From positions 109,356,773 to 109,420,772 of the forward strand of contig CM055265.1 in assembly GCA_029237695.1 (NCBI GenBank): a stretch of 64,000 bases of DNA, written 5' to 3'. The first letter of the stretch is position 1. Each line of letters begins with the position of its first letter. Origin of the DNA: Conchocele bisecta (taxonomy: Eukaryota > Mollusca > Bivalvia > Lucinida > Thyasiridae). The notes beneath the pieces are model-generated. The model was not told the DNA's origin and did not search any database. It saw only the letters and a program-made list of their open reading frames with translations. Positions 53,340 to 64,000 of this stretch are shown piece after piece. Both the position numbers and the translations under genes were made by a program.

Positions 53340-54815
53340 AAATTATATGTACAACACAATTATATATTTGTGTACATGTACCATTACGAAGACTTGGTAT
53401 CTTTTTAAATTATTTGTAGAGCATGGGTGTGGAGCTGTGCATTGGATGCATCCATTATTTACATGGTGTACATCATCATCATCAGAACATGTACACACGA
53501 CTGCACATATTAGTATCGGGAGAGGGGAATGTAGCTTAAACATTGTGAGACCACTGCTCTGTGCCTCAATTACAAACGTAAATGGTTAACATGACAAACA
53601 CGTTCAGTCATATGGACTATACGCATGATAATCATGCTAATACGACAATGCCACCATTTCCAAACACCATCATTGACCATAGATCGTAACATGCTACCTC
53701 ACCTAGATGTGTATTGTTTGTATTGTTTTCTAAATACTCATATTGTGATGTATGTATTCACGGAACTTATCATGATCATGGTATTAGTCGTAATATATAA
53801 TACAAATGAGGAACATGCCAGCTATTTAGAGTGAAACATCGATGAACATTTCGTAGAGTTGAGAATACTTGTTTTCTTTGTAGATGCTGTAGCAGTGAGA
53901 GACACAGTTAAACCAATTCAATGAACATCACAAAATGTCAACATGTTGAACATGTCGTCGAATTATAGGGACGAAACAGCATACAATTCACCATCGCTAT
54001 CATGATTATCACGGTTATGGCCAAATTGGTATCAAAATAAACAAGGGAATTAACACCACGCTGTAAACTATAGTTAAGTCAACACTTGATGTTGTGTTAC
54101 CTCCCTTTAAATTGTGTATACAATGATAGATACTGAAACTAACTGATACAGGTTATCTACAATTTGACAACGGAAGGGAGGCAAATCTGACACAACTATT
54201 GTCTGTTCCACGAAATGCTGCCCAAGATTTATTGATATAAAAACACTCCAAACTGCTTATTTTTTTATATAAAACAATGTAAAACTATTTTTTAGAAATG
54301 AGCTTACTTTTTATTTCAAGAAAATCCGTCTAATAACAAGTTATTTCGAATAAACAGTCATGCATGGGCTTTTGCATTATAAATTAATTTCACCGATTTT
54401 TAGTTGTTGACAATAAAACAAGAAACTGCTATGCAATAATCACTTCCGGTCAACAACAACAACAATTATTTTTGCGAACTGAACACAAATTCTTAATAAA
54501 TTTGTTTATTAACATCATTTTCTGGCATATAATTTAAACAATTTGCATTAAAATATATCAATTAATCATTTAATCTTCATATATTTAGCGAATATCATTC
54601 ATCCATAAATATGTATAGCTGCCTATTATCTATTGTTTAAAGTAAGCAACGTGATGTCAAACGTACAAACTCGGTAAATTATTTATAAGGCTGAAAATGC
54701 CTCGCCTGTAGTTCAGATGGAAGTTTCTTCTGATTAAGATGCGACTGGAGAAATTGGGTTTGTGGTCAGTTGTGGTCAGTTGCGGCCAGTCTTGCTCGTG
54801 TCTATTTTATTGTCG
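53340..54815. other. No gene; fragment of the 29-kb foldback repeat at 54190-54345
   Basis: 54190-54345 (CTATTGTCTGTTCCACGAAA, GAAATGAGCTTACTTTTTAT) is a diverged single arm of the repeat at 29282-29860. The short frames at 53343-53834 show no recognisable domain. Confidence 0.4.
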
Positions 54816-55735
54816 AGCCCGCTTGCGGAAAGCGAGTCATAGTGATCACAATGACGTCCGTGCGTGTGTGCGTGCGTCCGTCCGAAATCTGCGTTAAAGT
54901 TTTTAAATACCTTATATCTCTGCAGTCCTAAGTCACATTGACTTGAAACTTCATATGCTTATTAGTCATCATCCACATATTCATGCTGTATCCCACTATT
55001 GCGGCCCCTTAGAAGTTTGCGTTTTTGTCAAAATTTGCGCTAAAGTTTTCAAATACCTACTATCTCTGTAACCGTAAGTCGGATTTGCTTGAAACTTTGT
55101 ATGCTTATTGGTCATCATCCATATATTCATTCTGTGTCCCACTCATGCGGCCTCTGTGTCCCTATGTGAAGGTCAAATGACTTAGAAGTTTGCGTTAAAG
55201 TTTCTGTCACAATTGGCGTTAAACTTTTCACATACCTACTAACTATGTAACCGTAAGTCAGATTTGCTTCAAACTTCGCATGCTTATTGGGCATCATCCA
55301 TATACTCATTATGTGTCCCACACATGCGGCCCCTGTGCCCCAAAGTCAAGGCAAAATGACTTAGAAGTTTGCATTATAAAATCTGCGTTCAAGTTTTTAC
55401 ATATCTTATATCTCCACAATTGTGACTCCAATTTACTTCCAACTTCCAATACTTTTCATCATCCATATTTTCATTCCATAGCCTGCCCATGTGGTCCACA
55501 TGCCGAAGGTCAAGGTCAAATGACTTTGAAATTTGTGTTAAAGTTTTTACATACCTTATATCTCCACAACACTTACTCTTAACACAAACTTCAAATAATT
55601 CTTTATTATCATCCATACAGCTTTTACATACCTTATATCTCCACAAGCCGTAATTCAAACTTCAAATAAATACACTCTGAGACCATCAAATGCCTCGGCG
55701 GGCTCGACATGCGGGCCGCGGCCATCTGATAATAA
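54815..55735 (+). mobile_element. Family D-like element, copy 3, complete
   Basis: Left end TTGTCGAGCCCGCTTGCGG, right end GCGGGCTCGACATGCGGG with CCGCGGCCATCTG. In between are about five diverged units of roughly 145 bp (TCTGTAACCGTAAGTCGG, TTGCTTGAAACTTTG, CATCATCCATATATTC, GAAGGTCAAATGACTTAG, GCGTTAAAG). GTCGAGCCCGC and GCGGGCTCGAC are inverted near the ends. The right end resembles that of 57-1475 and 2798-3925. Confidence 0.65.
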
Positions 55736-55817
55736 TTCCAGCACAAAAATATTTGCACAATTCCCTAACATTTGATTGGTCCGTAGCAAGTCTCTGTCCA
55801 AAATTTATATCCCAGTA

Positions 55818-57284
55818 CAGGGCCGGATCCAGGATTTGAATAAAGGGGGGGGGGGGGCGTAGGTGAGGCGGGTCTGGGGGACCCAGAAAATTTAGAAAAT
55901 TGAAGTGCCTCAGATGCATTTTCCTGGCATTTGAGAACAAAATACTTTAACATTTACCCAAGTAAAAATACAACTTTTTGCAGATAAAATCACCCAAACA
56001 GGCTGCTATATCTGAATAGCAGGGTTAACAAAGCTGGAAATATACATAGAAACTAGAGAAAGTGTGCCTGTAATTTTACTGATAGCCTTTTACAAAGTCA
56101 TCACATAAAATAAGGTGTACAAACAGCCCAGTCTAGACATCTAAAGTGATTAGAACGGTCTCTACTTGTCTCCTAAGGGGTTAATGAGCTAAAAATGACA
56201 GACCGGCGGACAGACAGACATGGACGAATCAATGATTATTGGATAGGGAGTCTGCGTCAGACAACTTGGCCAAAATTTTGGGACGAAAGATTGCGGGCGA
56301 AAGCTGCCGGTTCGACTTAGCTGCAAAAATGGACAGTCAGAGAGAGGGGCGGATGGACTGGCAGATTATGATAGACAGACTGTAGAGAAACCTGCAGACA
56401 GACGGAGAGAAAGACTTAGAGAGGGACGGTGTAAATGCAACATTGTCATATTTTATTCCTGAATATCTGTCAAAATTTGACACATAATATTTTGGTCTAA
56501 AAACATTTTGTACGTGGTTTGCAATAGCCTTGATCATTGTGTTCATCGGTCACCAAGGATCGCTCGACTTTGTCTAGTTAGTTTACAAAATTTGTCAACG
56601 ATCCAATTGCTCATTACTTTGGCACATTGAGATTTGCCTTATGATAAGGCAACATTTTATAACGATATTTGTTAACAAACACCAAGTTATCAACCAACTA
56701 GTTACTGTGTAACTTATACTGACTACACCGGTTACTGGTATGCACCGGTTACTGGATCATTCACCATAATTGCAAGAAAAGAGGGATCTAAAGTAATTTT
56801 TAAAAAATGGCTTGATCGATTTATGGTCTGACAATCTAGAAATATTAAAGAATTGGGAAAGACATCGACAACTAGTACTTACCTATTTTAGGTGAAAAGA
56901 AGGCAGTCAGAGGTGCCTGGTTTAAACGTTTTGATGCCATGTAACTTGTAATGTTGTTGTTGTTGTTGTTGGTTAGTTTCCCTCCGTTATATATCGCACC
57001 CCATGATAATCTGGGTAGTTTCTAAATTCTTAATTTATTTTAAGTTGTAGATTTTTTTGTTGTGTATTATTTTAAAGTGGTGATGGACATACATGTATAT
57101 AGTAGGATTTGTTACGTAGACTTTAACAATTATATATTTTAATTTACTCTCACTGTACAGTTCATGTAATCATACATGTTACTGATAGCCTTTTCTAATC
57201 TGAGTAAAAAAATCATTGCTTCGTCAAAAATAGGGGGAGGGGCGTACGCCCCCCACACCCCCCCCCCCCCTGGATCCGGCCCTG
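55818..57284. mobile_element. hAT-like non-autonomous element, 1.47 kb
   Basis: Perfect terminal inverted repeats CAGGGCCGGATCCAGG / CCTGGATCCGGCCCTG, followed at both ends by a G/C homopolymer tract and GGGGCGTA-type inverted sequence. CAGGG ends are typical of hAT. The 8-bp flanks (TCCCAGTA, AAGTAAAC) do not match, so no target duplication is visible. No transposase frame is found in the interior. A microsatellite (GTT)n lies at 56951-56970. Confidence 0.7.
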
Positions 57285-57402
57285 AAGTAAACCTCCCATG
57301 CCAAACTACTTTCCGTAACCGTCAGGCGCAGTTAGAATAATTTTTATGAAAACGGAAAATAAACACATTTTCTTGATGAATTTATTTCAAATGCTGGAAT
57401 TA

Positions 57403-57559
57403 TAAGGAATGAATGGCCTCTTTGTAGACTTTATCGGGGATATAAACTTGGAAAAGTCGCGGGAATACTGGACGAGGCCTTCCGGCCTTCGTCCAGTATT
57501 CCCGCGACTTTTTCAAGTTTATACCCCGATAAAGTCCACAAAAAGGCCATTCATTCCTA
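57403..57559. mobile_element. Hairpin MITE, about 157 bp
   Basis: Almost entirely self-complementary: AGGAATGAATGGCCTCTTTG, GACTTTATCGGGG and AAGTCGCGGGAATACTGGAC pair with their complements around GGCCTTCCGGCC. A few mismatches are present. Non-coding. Confidence 0.75.
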
Positions 57560-58286
57560 TATTATATTCATATCCTACTATGTAACTGCACACACAAATA
57601 AGATCAACAATTGTTTCTCCTACCATAAGGTCACTTTTCTCAACTGATCACCGATTCATGAACATTTATAGCGTTTTCTTGCATTTCATACAGTAGTTTA
57701 CACAAATATAACAGTGAATTACATCACTCCCATATTTGGAGAAATGGCGTCAGTAATGTCACAATTATGTGTTTTCTTCGATCAATCAAATCAGTTTCTC
57801 AGACACACCCTCTGAATCGCGGGACAATCACTTTTACTGTGGCCCGCCTCCAGAAATGACGTTGCACGCATTTTAAACATTTATAATTTAGTCATCATTC
57901 GCTTATAATGTGTGACATGTGAGAACATTTATTTAACAAGGTGAGCTGATTTTCTAGAAATAATGTGCTTGTGATTGGGTCCTACCACTAAACAAGTTCG
58001 CTACACTCACTCGCTTGTTTATACAGTGTAACAGGTCTAATTCCGGACCCTGTCTATTCCTGAATCTTGTTCATTCCAAACTTCTGACTAGGCCCCGAAA
58101 TGCGTGCTGTATATTTCCATATTTTGTATCAGCGTATTCCAGCCCTTGTCTATTCCGAATTCAGATCCCCTGTTCTGATCCCAACAGGTAATATCATGCA
58201 GACATTCACCTCCGGTCCCGTAATTACCGGTAACTTGTTTGAAAGTGTGCACAAAATGCAATTGATACAGTGTGTCGCTAATTAGC
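57560..58286. other. No gene recognised
   Basis: Frames at 58088-58321 (-) and 58100-58285 (+) overlap and have no recognisable domain. Confidence 0.35.
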
Positions 58287-58290
58287 TTAA

Positions 58291-58485
58291 CCCTTAGAAG
58301 GCGGGAACCGAAAATTGTCATCTGCTGTTGTTTCTTACTTGGTATTTTCTCTAAATAAAGACATGGTTTGGCAGCATTTTACAATCATTTCCATTGGATA
58401 TGATTCTAAAGTGCTGTCAAAGCATGTTTTTGATAAGAAAAATGTGAAATAAAAATAAACGGCAGACGACAAATTTTAATCCACA
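58291..58485. mobile_element. piggyBac-like MITE, right end lost
   Basis: TTAA (58287-58290) followed by CCCTTAGAAGGCGGG. The interior matches 63164-63403 (AATCATTTCCATTGG, GATTCTAAAGTGCTGTCAAA, CGGCAGACGAC). The expected CTAAGGG-TTAA right end is not present. Confidence 0.65.
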
Positions 58486-58794
58486 CTACGGCTGTTGCTT
58501 CTGATTAACTATGAACATTGTTACATGTATTAATGAGTGAACATTTTGTTTCAATCATTCTAAGTAAAATCACTGATAGATCACCACGTTGGAGGAAACA
58601 TGGATGGTATAAATAATGCTGGTGCACTGCCACCTGAGAGATCTAACCTGATGTAACGGGCCACACAATGCTGGATGAATGTATTATTGATTGAACAAAT
58701 AAATGGCGAATCTGATTCTGACATTTCTGGAAATGTTTATTCTGGCCTCTTGTCTATTCCGGCCAAATATACCGGTCCCATGGGTGTCCGAAAT

Positions 58795-59665
58795 AATTAT
58801 CTCACAGGTAAACACGTAATGGCCCAATCACTCGTGCACTATTTCATGATAATCATCTCACTGTGTTAAAGAAACACGTAATGGCCCAATCACTTGTGCA
58901 CTATTTCACAATAATTGTCTCACAGTGTTAAAGAAACACGTAATGGTCCAATCACTCGTTCATTATTTCACGATAATCATCTCACATGTAGACACGAAAT
59001 GGTCCGATCACTTGTGCACTATTTCACGATAATCATCTCACTGTGTGAAAGAAACACGTAATGGTCCAATCACTTGTGCATTATTTCACGATAATCATCT
59101 CACTGTGTGAAAGAAACACGTAATGGTCCAATCACTTGTGCATTATTTCACAATAATTATCTCACAGGTACACACGAAATGGTCCGATCACTTGTGCACT
59201 ATTTCACGATAATCATCTCACTGTGTGAAAGAAACACGTAATGGTCCAATCACTTGTGCATTATTTCACGATAATCATCTTACAGGTAGACACGAAATGG
59301 TCCAATCACTTGTGCACTATTTCACGATAATCATCTCACTGTGTTAAAGAAACACGTAATGGTCCAATCACTTGTGCATTATTTCACGATAATCATCTCA
59401 CTGTGTGAAAGAAACACGTAATGGTCCAATCACTTGCGCACTATTTCACGATAATCATCTCACTGTGTGAAAGAAACACGTAATGGTCCAATCATTTGTG
59501 CATTATTTCATGATTATTATCTCACAGGTAAACACAAAATGGTCCAATCACTTGTGCACTATTTGACGATAATCATCTCACTGTGTCAAAGAAACAGGTA
59601 ATGGTCCAATCACTTGTGCATTATTTCACGATAATCATCTCACAGGTAAACACGAAATGGCACAA
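58795..59665 (+). repeat. Minisatellite, about 61-bp unit, some 14 copies
   Basis: Units of AAGAAACACGTAATGGTCC, AATCACTTGTGCATTATTTC and ACGATAATCATCTCACTGTG alternate with a shorter variant using TCTCACAGGTAAACACGAAA. Copies are 90% alike or better by eye. It is a tandem satellite and not a CRISPR array: the repeats are contiguous, with no unique spacers, and the host is eukaryotic. Confidence 0.85.
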
Positions 59666-59849
59666 TCACTTCATCTCACCTGGTTAAATAAACGCTATAT
59701 TCTCCGCTATATTCACTCCCATCATATCTGAAGCAATTGGGTATTTCAATATTTGAATTAGGTAAAATAAAATCACACTACTGTTTACACATCAACAGAC
59801 AGCAATTACTGAATAGTTTGCTTCTAAATGATAACATGACTTTGCATTT

Positions 59850-60112
59850 CATTAGAATTGTCTCCTTGGAGACAATTCTAATAAGGAGACAATTCTAATG
59901 AAATACCAACATGTGTTTTCATGGAAAATAAGAAAAATATGCTATATTTGTGGTCTGGTTATTGTTTTCTGTAGCATGATAAAGGTACCACAAATTTGTT
60001 ATTGCTTTTTGATACTCGCTACTTCTGATTTCAATTGGGTTTTTGGCAATTTTAATTGGGTATTTACGCAAATACGCAGCTTATCTGGAGCTCTGGATAT
60101 ATATCGTTATCA
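59850..60112 (+). repeat. Dispersed repeat, inverted relative to 63480-63690
   Basis: GTGTTTTCATGGAAAATAAG, GATACTCGCTACTTCTGATT and ATTGGGTATTTACGCAAATA match the complement of 63490-63680 along nearly 190 bp. Next to it is a small palindrome, CATTAGAATTGTCTCC. The translated pieces from both copies resemble each other only because the DNA does. Confidence 0.6.
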
Positions 60113-60114
60113 GG

Positions 60115-60350
60115 CTATGAGTGTTCTATTTGGGCTAATAGGGCTTATGGAATTTGTGACCAGTGTAGCTCTGGATCAAATAGCACTCTCCTGTTGCCTA
60201 ATAACGTTCTATATTGCTTGTTAGAAGCATGACGGCTGTTTCATTGATGGAATCGTGAACCGTGCAGATCCTGATCAGACTGTGCAGATGCACAGGCTGA
60301 TCTGGATATACACTTGTCACAAAACCCATATTTCTCCAGTCACAGCCATT
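60115..60350. mobile_element. MITE Z, copy 4
   Basis: GGGCTTATGGAATTTGTGAC at the left; the central stem GATCAGACTGTGCAGATGCA with CAGGCTGATCTGG; right end TTTCTCCAGTCACAGCC. The outermost left bases are altered. Confidence 0.7.
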
Positions 60351-60509
60351 AATACAGAAATACTGGAATTGATAACGGACTCGGTGTTTGTGATGTGCCG
60401 TGATAACAAGGTTCTCCTTGAGATTTTGACACGACAAATATGTATGATTTATAAGCATAGGTCACAAAGTTTTGACAATTTACTGAGATAACACTGCTGC
60501 AGTTTCAAA

Positions 60510-60752
60510 TGTGGCTGTGACTTTATAATGGGGCTTATCGGTTTTGCGACCAGTGTATATCCAAATCAGCCTGTGCATCCGCACAGTCTGATCAGGATCT
60601 GCACAGTTCACCAGTTCATCAATGAAATGCCCGTCGTGCTTCTAACAAGCAATATAGATTGTTTGCTGGCTGCATGAGTGTGTTGTTTGATCAGGAGCTA
60701 CACTGGTCACAAATCCCATAAACCCTATTTTTCCAGTCACAGCCACAAATGT
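60510..60752. mobile_element. MITE Z, copy 5, opposite orientation
   Basis: Both ends are preserved: GTGGCTGTGACTTTATAATG and CCAGTCACAGCCAC. The internal order of blocks is the reverse of copies 1, 4 and 6 (CTTCTAACAAGCAATATAG, TGATCAGGAGCTACACTGG). Confidence 0.75.
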
Positions 60753-60984
60753 GGCTACATTATTAGATGCACCTGTTTCAGTGAATAGATGGCAAACATT
60801 GTAGGCCCTGATCATGCTGTAGATGTACAGGCTGATATGTGGTACATTGGCTGCTCGCAAAATAATGTTCGCCATTTATCTTGTGATGGATGAATAAGAA
60901 AATGTGCCCACCCTTGCTGTAAACACAATCAGCATGCAGGCAACAGACTTGTTCGCAGATTTAATCATTGCTGGTGCTTGTAAT

Positions 60985-61323
60985 GTATAGTGGGTGGCAG
61001 GTGGGAGCATACAATGGGCAATCTAACGATCGGGATTCATCCTTACCGGTATCCCGAACGGAGACCTGGTTTGGCCCTCGGGTATGTCTTTGGCATTCTT
61101 GTATGTGAGGGTTTAATCTGGTTGGCCAAGTGATTTTGGTGTGAAATGAATCGGGCACCAGGTCAGGTTATTCTAATTTCTGGGCAGAATAGATATTTAT
61201 TTAGATGTAAATATTCCATGCAGATTTTGGGATTTTCCCCCCAATGCTGCAGGTTATATGCAGGATCAAACCCGTTGGCATAGCCTTAAATGACCTTAGC
61301 TGTTAAACACGAATAAACAAACT
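60985..61323 (+). mobile_element. SINE-like repeat, most complete copy
   Basis: Begins GTGGGTGGCAGGTGGGAGC, then CATCCTTACCGGTATCCCG, GGAGACCTGGTTTGGCCC, GGCATTCTTGTATGTGAGG, GGCACCAGGTCAGG, GATTTTGGGATTTTCCCCCC, CAGGATCAAACCCGTTGG, GACCTTAGCTGTTAAACACG and (AAAC)n. It shares its 3' half with family G but has a different head. It is non-coding and probably mobilised by a LINE. Confidence 0.6.
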
Positions 61324-61392
61324 AATTTATACTTTAGTATGGACATTGGCCACTGTAACCCAATATGCTTTTTGAATCTCAAAGCATGAACA

Positions 61393-61464
61393 CAATTCGA
61401 TGGTCTAGTAACATAAGGTCGTAACTGCTATGCTTTAGCCTTATGTTACTAGACCATCGAATTG
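61393..61464. repeat. Perfect-stem hairpin
   Basis: CAATTCGATGGTCTAGTAAC with ATAAGG pairs perfectly with its complement across a loop of about 18 bases. Confidence 0.7.
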
Positions 61465-61619
61465 TCGTTTACTGCAGAAATCTATGTTCCTCTTTCTGTT
61501 CTCTTTCTGTCATTTCCTCTTTTGTATACTACACATCATCAGAAAAGTGAGCCACATGTCTTTGCTACCAGTGTGGCCTCGGGCATCCACACAGTCTGCA
61601 CAGGATCTACTCGCTATAT

Positions 61620-61858
61620 TTGACTGTGATTGGAGAAATGGGACATATGGCATTTGTGACCAGTGTACGGTAGCTCCTGATTAAAAATCACACTCGTATA
61701 TCCTGATAACAATCGTATATGGCTTGTTGTCAGAAGTCTGATTGCTAGTTCATTGATGGTTGGCGAACAGTGCAGATCCTGATCAGACTGTGCGTATGCA
61801 TAGGCTGATCTTGATCTACACTGGTCGCAAATGCCATAAACCCCATTTAGTCAGATAC
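61620..61858. mobile_element. MITE Z, copy 6
   Basis: GACTGTGATTGGAGAAATGG at the left, GCAGATCCTGATCAGACTG in the middle, GGTCGCAAATGCCATAAACC at the right. The right tip (CAGATACGG) is diverged. Confidence 0.65.
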
Positions 61859-61975
61859 GGTTGTCAATTAGATTGCATAATCATCGTAGGGGCGAAGGTT
61901 TGTTATATCTGTCTACATGTACCTTAAATAGGTCACCGGCTGAGCAAAGGGACCTTACCCGTCACACGTGTAGAT

Positions 61976-62282
61976 CTGTAGCCGATTTCACCAAAATTGC
62001 AAAGTATGCTTATCTAGCTAAGTACACTTTGAGGGAGACATTTTCAATTTAAGGATAAATTCATTAATTTTTATTATACTGAATTTATTGCATTATCACA
62101 GCCATTTTGGCTGTGATAATGTAATAAATTCAGTATAATAAATCTGCATACTTTTAATCATCAAATATACGCAGTCATTAGTTCTATGAAATAATGAATT
62201 TCTGGAAAAATAAATAATTACTCCCTCAAAGTATGCTTAGCTAGATAAGTATACTTTGCAATTTTGATGAAATCGGCTACAG
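61976..62282. mobile_element. MITE family S, complete copy 3
   Basis: 307 bp, ends CTGTAGCCGATTTCACCA and GATGAAATCGGCTACAG, internal AGTATGCTTAGCTAGATAAG and the same central palindrome around CAGCCATTTTGGCTG. A further end fragment (GCAATTTTGGTGAAATC) is at 62327-62346. Confidence 0.8.
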
Positions 62283-62346
62283 GTATATAGTTGGTCTGAA
62301 TCAACTCCCACCTTACATACTACTGTAGCAATTTTGGTGAAATCAC

Positions 62347-63155
62347 CTACTGTACCTTCCTACACATTGTTTGATTAGGGTCTAATCCTTTCTCAACTGC
62401 GATTAAATGGGGAAACGTATAGGCCCTGATCAGACAGTGTGGATCTGGGACTATGCTGATTACATATTCATAAGGTCCATCAGGGATTCCGCTGGGGAAA
62501 ATAAAAAAATTGCCACTTCAAAAAATTGGTGATAAAAAATTACACTTTTCGAGAGAAAAAATCCAAGAAAAAACATTTTTGTATTTTTTTTCGAAAATTG
62601 TAATTTTGTATCGCTAATTGTTTATTTTTATCGACAATTGCGAAAGTGGCGATCGCCAGCGGTCCATTTTCTCAGCCGAGGACTCGAGTTGTATTCACAA
62701 ATCTATGTGTATTTATACCAAAACTATGTAATATAATAAATAAATCTTGTTCAGTTTCACAAAATTAGTGGTTGTTAATTTAATGTTGTGCCTGCATGCG
62801 CACAGCGTGATATAGTCGGCAGTTGGCGTAAGTATGTACGTACGTGCGTCCAGGTTACTGTTATGTTGGATCTTTACCAAACTTCATCAATAGCTTTCTC
62901 ACATTGATGGCTAACCACGCTGTGGAATGCCGGTTACCATGATCCATTGGTAACCGGTGAGACATTCCATTTTTCGACGGTCATTAATGCAAAAATGCAG
63001 ATATTTGTGTTTCAAAAAATTAACAATGCGAACACCTGCTGTACATCATGACGAGGTGGCTCGCTATGAGCTGGCTCGTCTGGATCTACAGTATTTGCAC
63101 ATGTTGGCTTAATGGACTGTGGGGGTTATGGCGGCTATACAAATTGCCTGAATAT
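62347..63155. repeat. Repeat debris; possible inverted-end element at 62488-62667
   Basis: TTCCGCTGGGG with TTGCCACTTC at 62488-62520 is loosely inverted relative to GAAAGTGGCGATCGCCAGCG at 62641-62660. A small hairpin around GCCGGTTACCATG/CATTGGTAACCGG lies at 62930-62960. GAGGTGGCTCGCTATGAGC at 63051 belongs to the piggyBac-like palindrome family. No gene. Confidence 0.4.
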
Positions 63156-63163
63156 GGTTTAAC

Positions 63164-63403
63164 CCTTAGACCGCTATCTTATTTGTTTTGTTGTCTGCTG
63201 TTTATTTTCTATTTTACATTTTAAAATAAGAAAACATGCTTTGACAGCACTCTAGAATATTTACAACCTGCTTTGACAGCACTTCAGAATCATTTCCATT
63301 GGAAATGATTCTGAAGTGCTGTCAAACCATGTTTTTATTGAGAAATAAGGCAAGACATAAAAGCAACAGCAGACGACAATTGTTGTGAGTAGCGGTCTAA
63401 GGG
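63164..63403. mobile_element. piggyBac-type MITE (TTAA/TTGA)
   Basis: A 240-bp palindromic element with CCCTTAGACCGCTA at the left and TAGCGGTCTAAGGG at the right. The left target is TTAA (63160-63163) and the right TTGA, one change. The centre, CAGCACTTCAGAATCATTTC and complement, is a strong hairpin. A short tandem copy of TGCTTTGACAGCACT lies in the left arm. Confidence 0.78.
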
Positions 63404-63479
63404 TTGACAGAATTAAGTGACATCAATCTAGTGTCAACAACAAAATGCCTTGAATATAGTTCTATGATGATGCTGGTGA

Positions 63480-63690
63480 CTTAATGCAGAGCTCCAGATA
63501 AGCTGCATATTTGCTTAAATACCCAATTAAAATTGCCAAAAATCCAATTGAAATCAGAAGTAGCGAGTATCAAAAAGCAATTATAATTTTGTGGTACATT
63601 TATCATGCTGCAGAAAACAATAAACAGACCACGAATATAGCATATTTTTCTTATTTTCCATGAAAACACATCTTGGCCAAGACATGTTTT
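63480..63690 (-). repeat. Dispersed repeat, inverted partner of 59905-60112
   Basis: Complementary to the earlier copy 3.5 kb upstream, about 90% alike by eye. GGAGCTCTGCATTAAG-like and GGAGCCCTGCTTAATTAAT at the two sides suggest further short repeats. Confidence 0.6.
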
Positions 63691-64000
63691 TATTTCGAAG
63701 CAAACTATAATTGCGGTCTAGTAGTGTGATTTTATGGTACCCAATTAAAATTTTGAAATACCCAATTGATTCAGAAATGATGGAGTGAAAATTACTAATT
63801 CCTTATCTGGAGCCCTGCTTAATTAATTAATATTACAATTTTAAGACGATGACCGACTGACAAAAAGGTATCGTGCAATCTTTGTGCCCAGTGTATTCTA
63901 AGATCAGCCTGCATATCTGTGCAGTATACGACGGTCACTGGAAAAGATTGTCAGGATCGATGGTCCGTTTTGTCCACCGGCTGTCCACAGGCGAGTACAC
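63691..64000. other. No gene recognised
   Basis: AT-rich, then a weak MITE Z-like block near 63890-63925 (CCAGTGTATTCTAAGATCAG). The window ends in unassigned sequence. Confidence 0.35.

Noticed and set aside
55686..55953. Proline-rich reverse-strand frames of 62-84 residues
   Set aside because: They cross the poly-G end of the hAT-like element and unrelated flanking DNA.
58795..59665. CRISPR-like periodic array
   Set aside because: Repeats are contiguous without unique spacers, unit length is 61 bp, and the host is eukaryotic.
59898..60224. 108-residue frame similar to a frame at 63481-63669
   Set aside because: Similarity follows from an inverted DNA repeat with about 90% identity; no domain, and stops at different places.

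Overview
This is eukaryotic, AT-rich, non-genic sequence that is almost entirely transposable elements and tandem repeats. I could not support a single intact host gene, tRNA or rRNA. The repeat style suggests a bivalve mollusc. Signs are dispersed elements carrying 145-190 bp tandem cores, tRNA-derived SINEs whose tails contain GGACGTTAAAC and (TCAC)n or (AAAC)n, LINE tails made of (TTATC)n, and many short palindromic MITEs. The organism is an inference from repeat style and not from a diagnostic gene.

Layout. 1-4 kb: two dispersed elements with tandem-repeat cores, one inserted in a MITE. 4-6.9 kb: a TTAA-flanked inverted-repeat element holding a SINE, plus repeat fragments. 6.9-7.9 kb: a foldback element whose arms are a 42-bp satellite. 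9.4-16.6 kb: a possible inverted-repeat element with a recurring CATTACCGTTAC motif, SINE-like repeats and hAT-type MITEs with perfect 8-bp target duplications. 18.7-25.5 kb: a Harbinger-type MITE nested in another MITE, three copies of a hairpin-ended element, a LINE endonuclease fragment, and two more foldback elements. 25.7-31.5 kb: SINEs, MITEs, and a locally duplicated segment. 32.25-44.24 kb: a nearly complete Ty3/Gypsy LTR retrotransposon. 44.7-64 kb: an inverted copy of the 30-31 kb duplication, piggyBac-type MITEs, a 1.5-kb hAT-like element, minisatellites, and many copies of one 210-240 bp MITE.

The retrotransposon is the only substantial coding locus. It has LTRs of about 1.15 kb, a candidate primer binding site, an unusual long pre-gag reading frame, Gag with a CCHC knuckle, protease, reverse transcriptase, RNase H, integrase (D-x59-D-x35-E and GPY motif), an extra 3' zinc-finger-like frame, and a polypurine tract. 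Gag ends on the slippery heptamer GGGAAAC, and pol is open in the -1 frame from exactly that point. Four other frame breaks occur although the LTRs are about 99% alike, so either this copy has decayed recently or the assembly contains small indel errors.

The most interesting features are three unrelated foldback elements with satellite-built arms (two with exact target duplications inside older elements), the gag-pol frameshift signal with extra reading frames on both sides of the Gypsy core, and the many nested insertions that preserve pre-insertion sites and allow relative dating. Alignments were done by eye, so copy boundaries are approximate unless a target duplication is stated.
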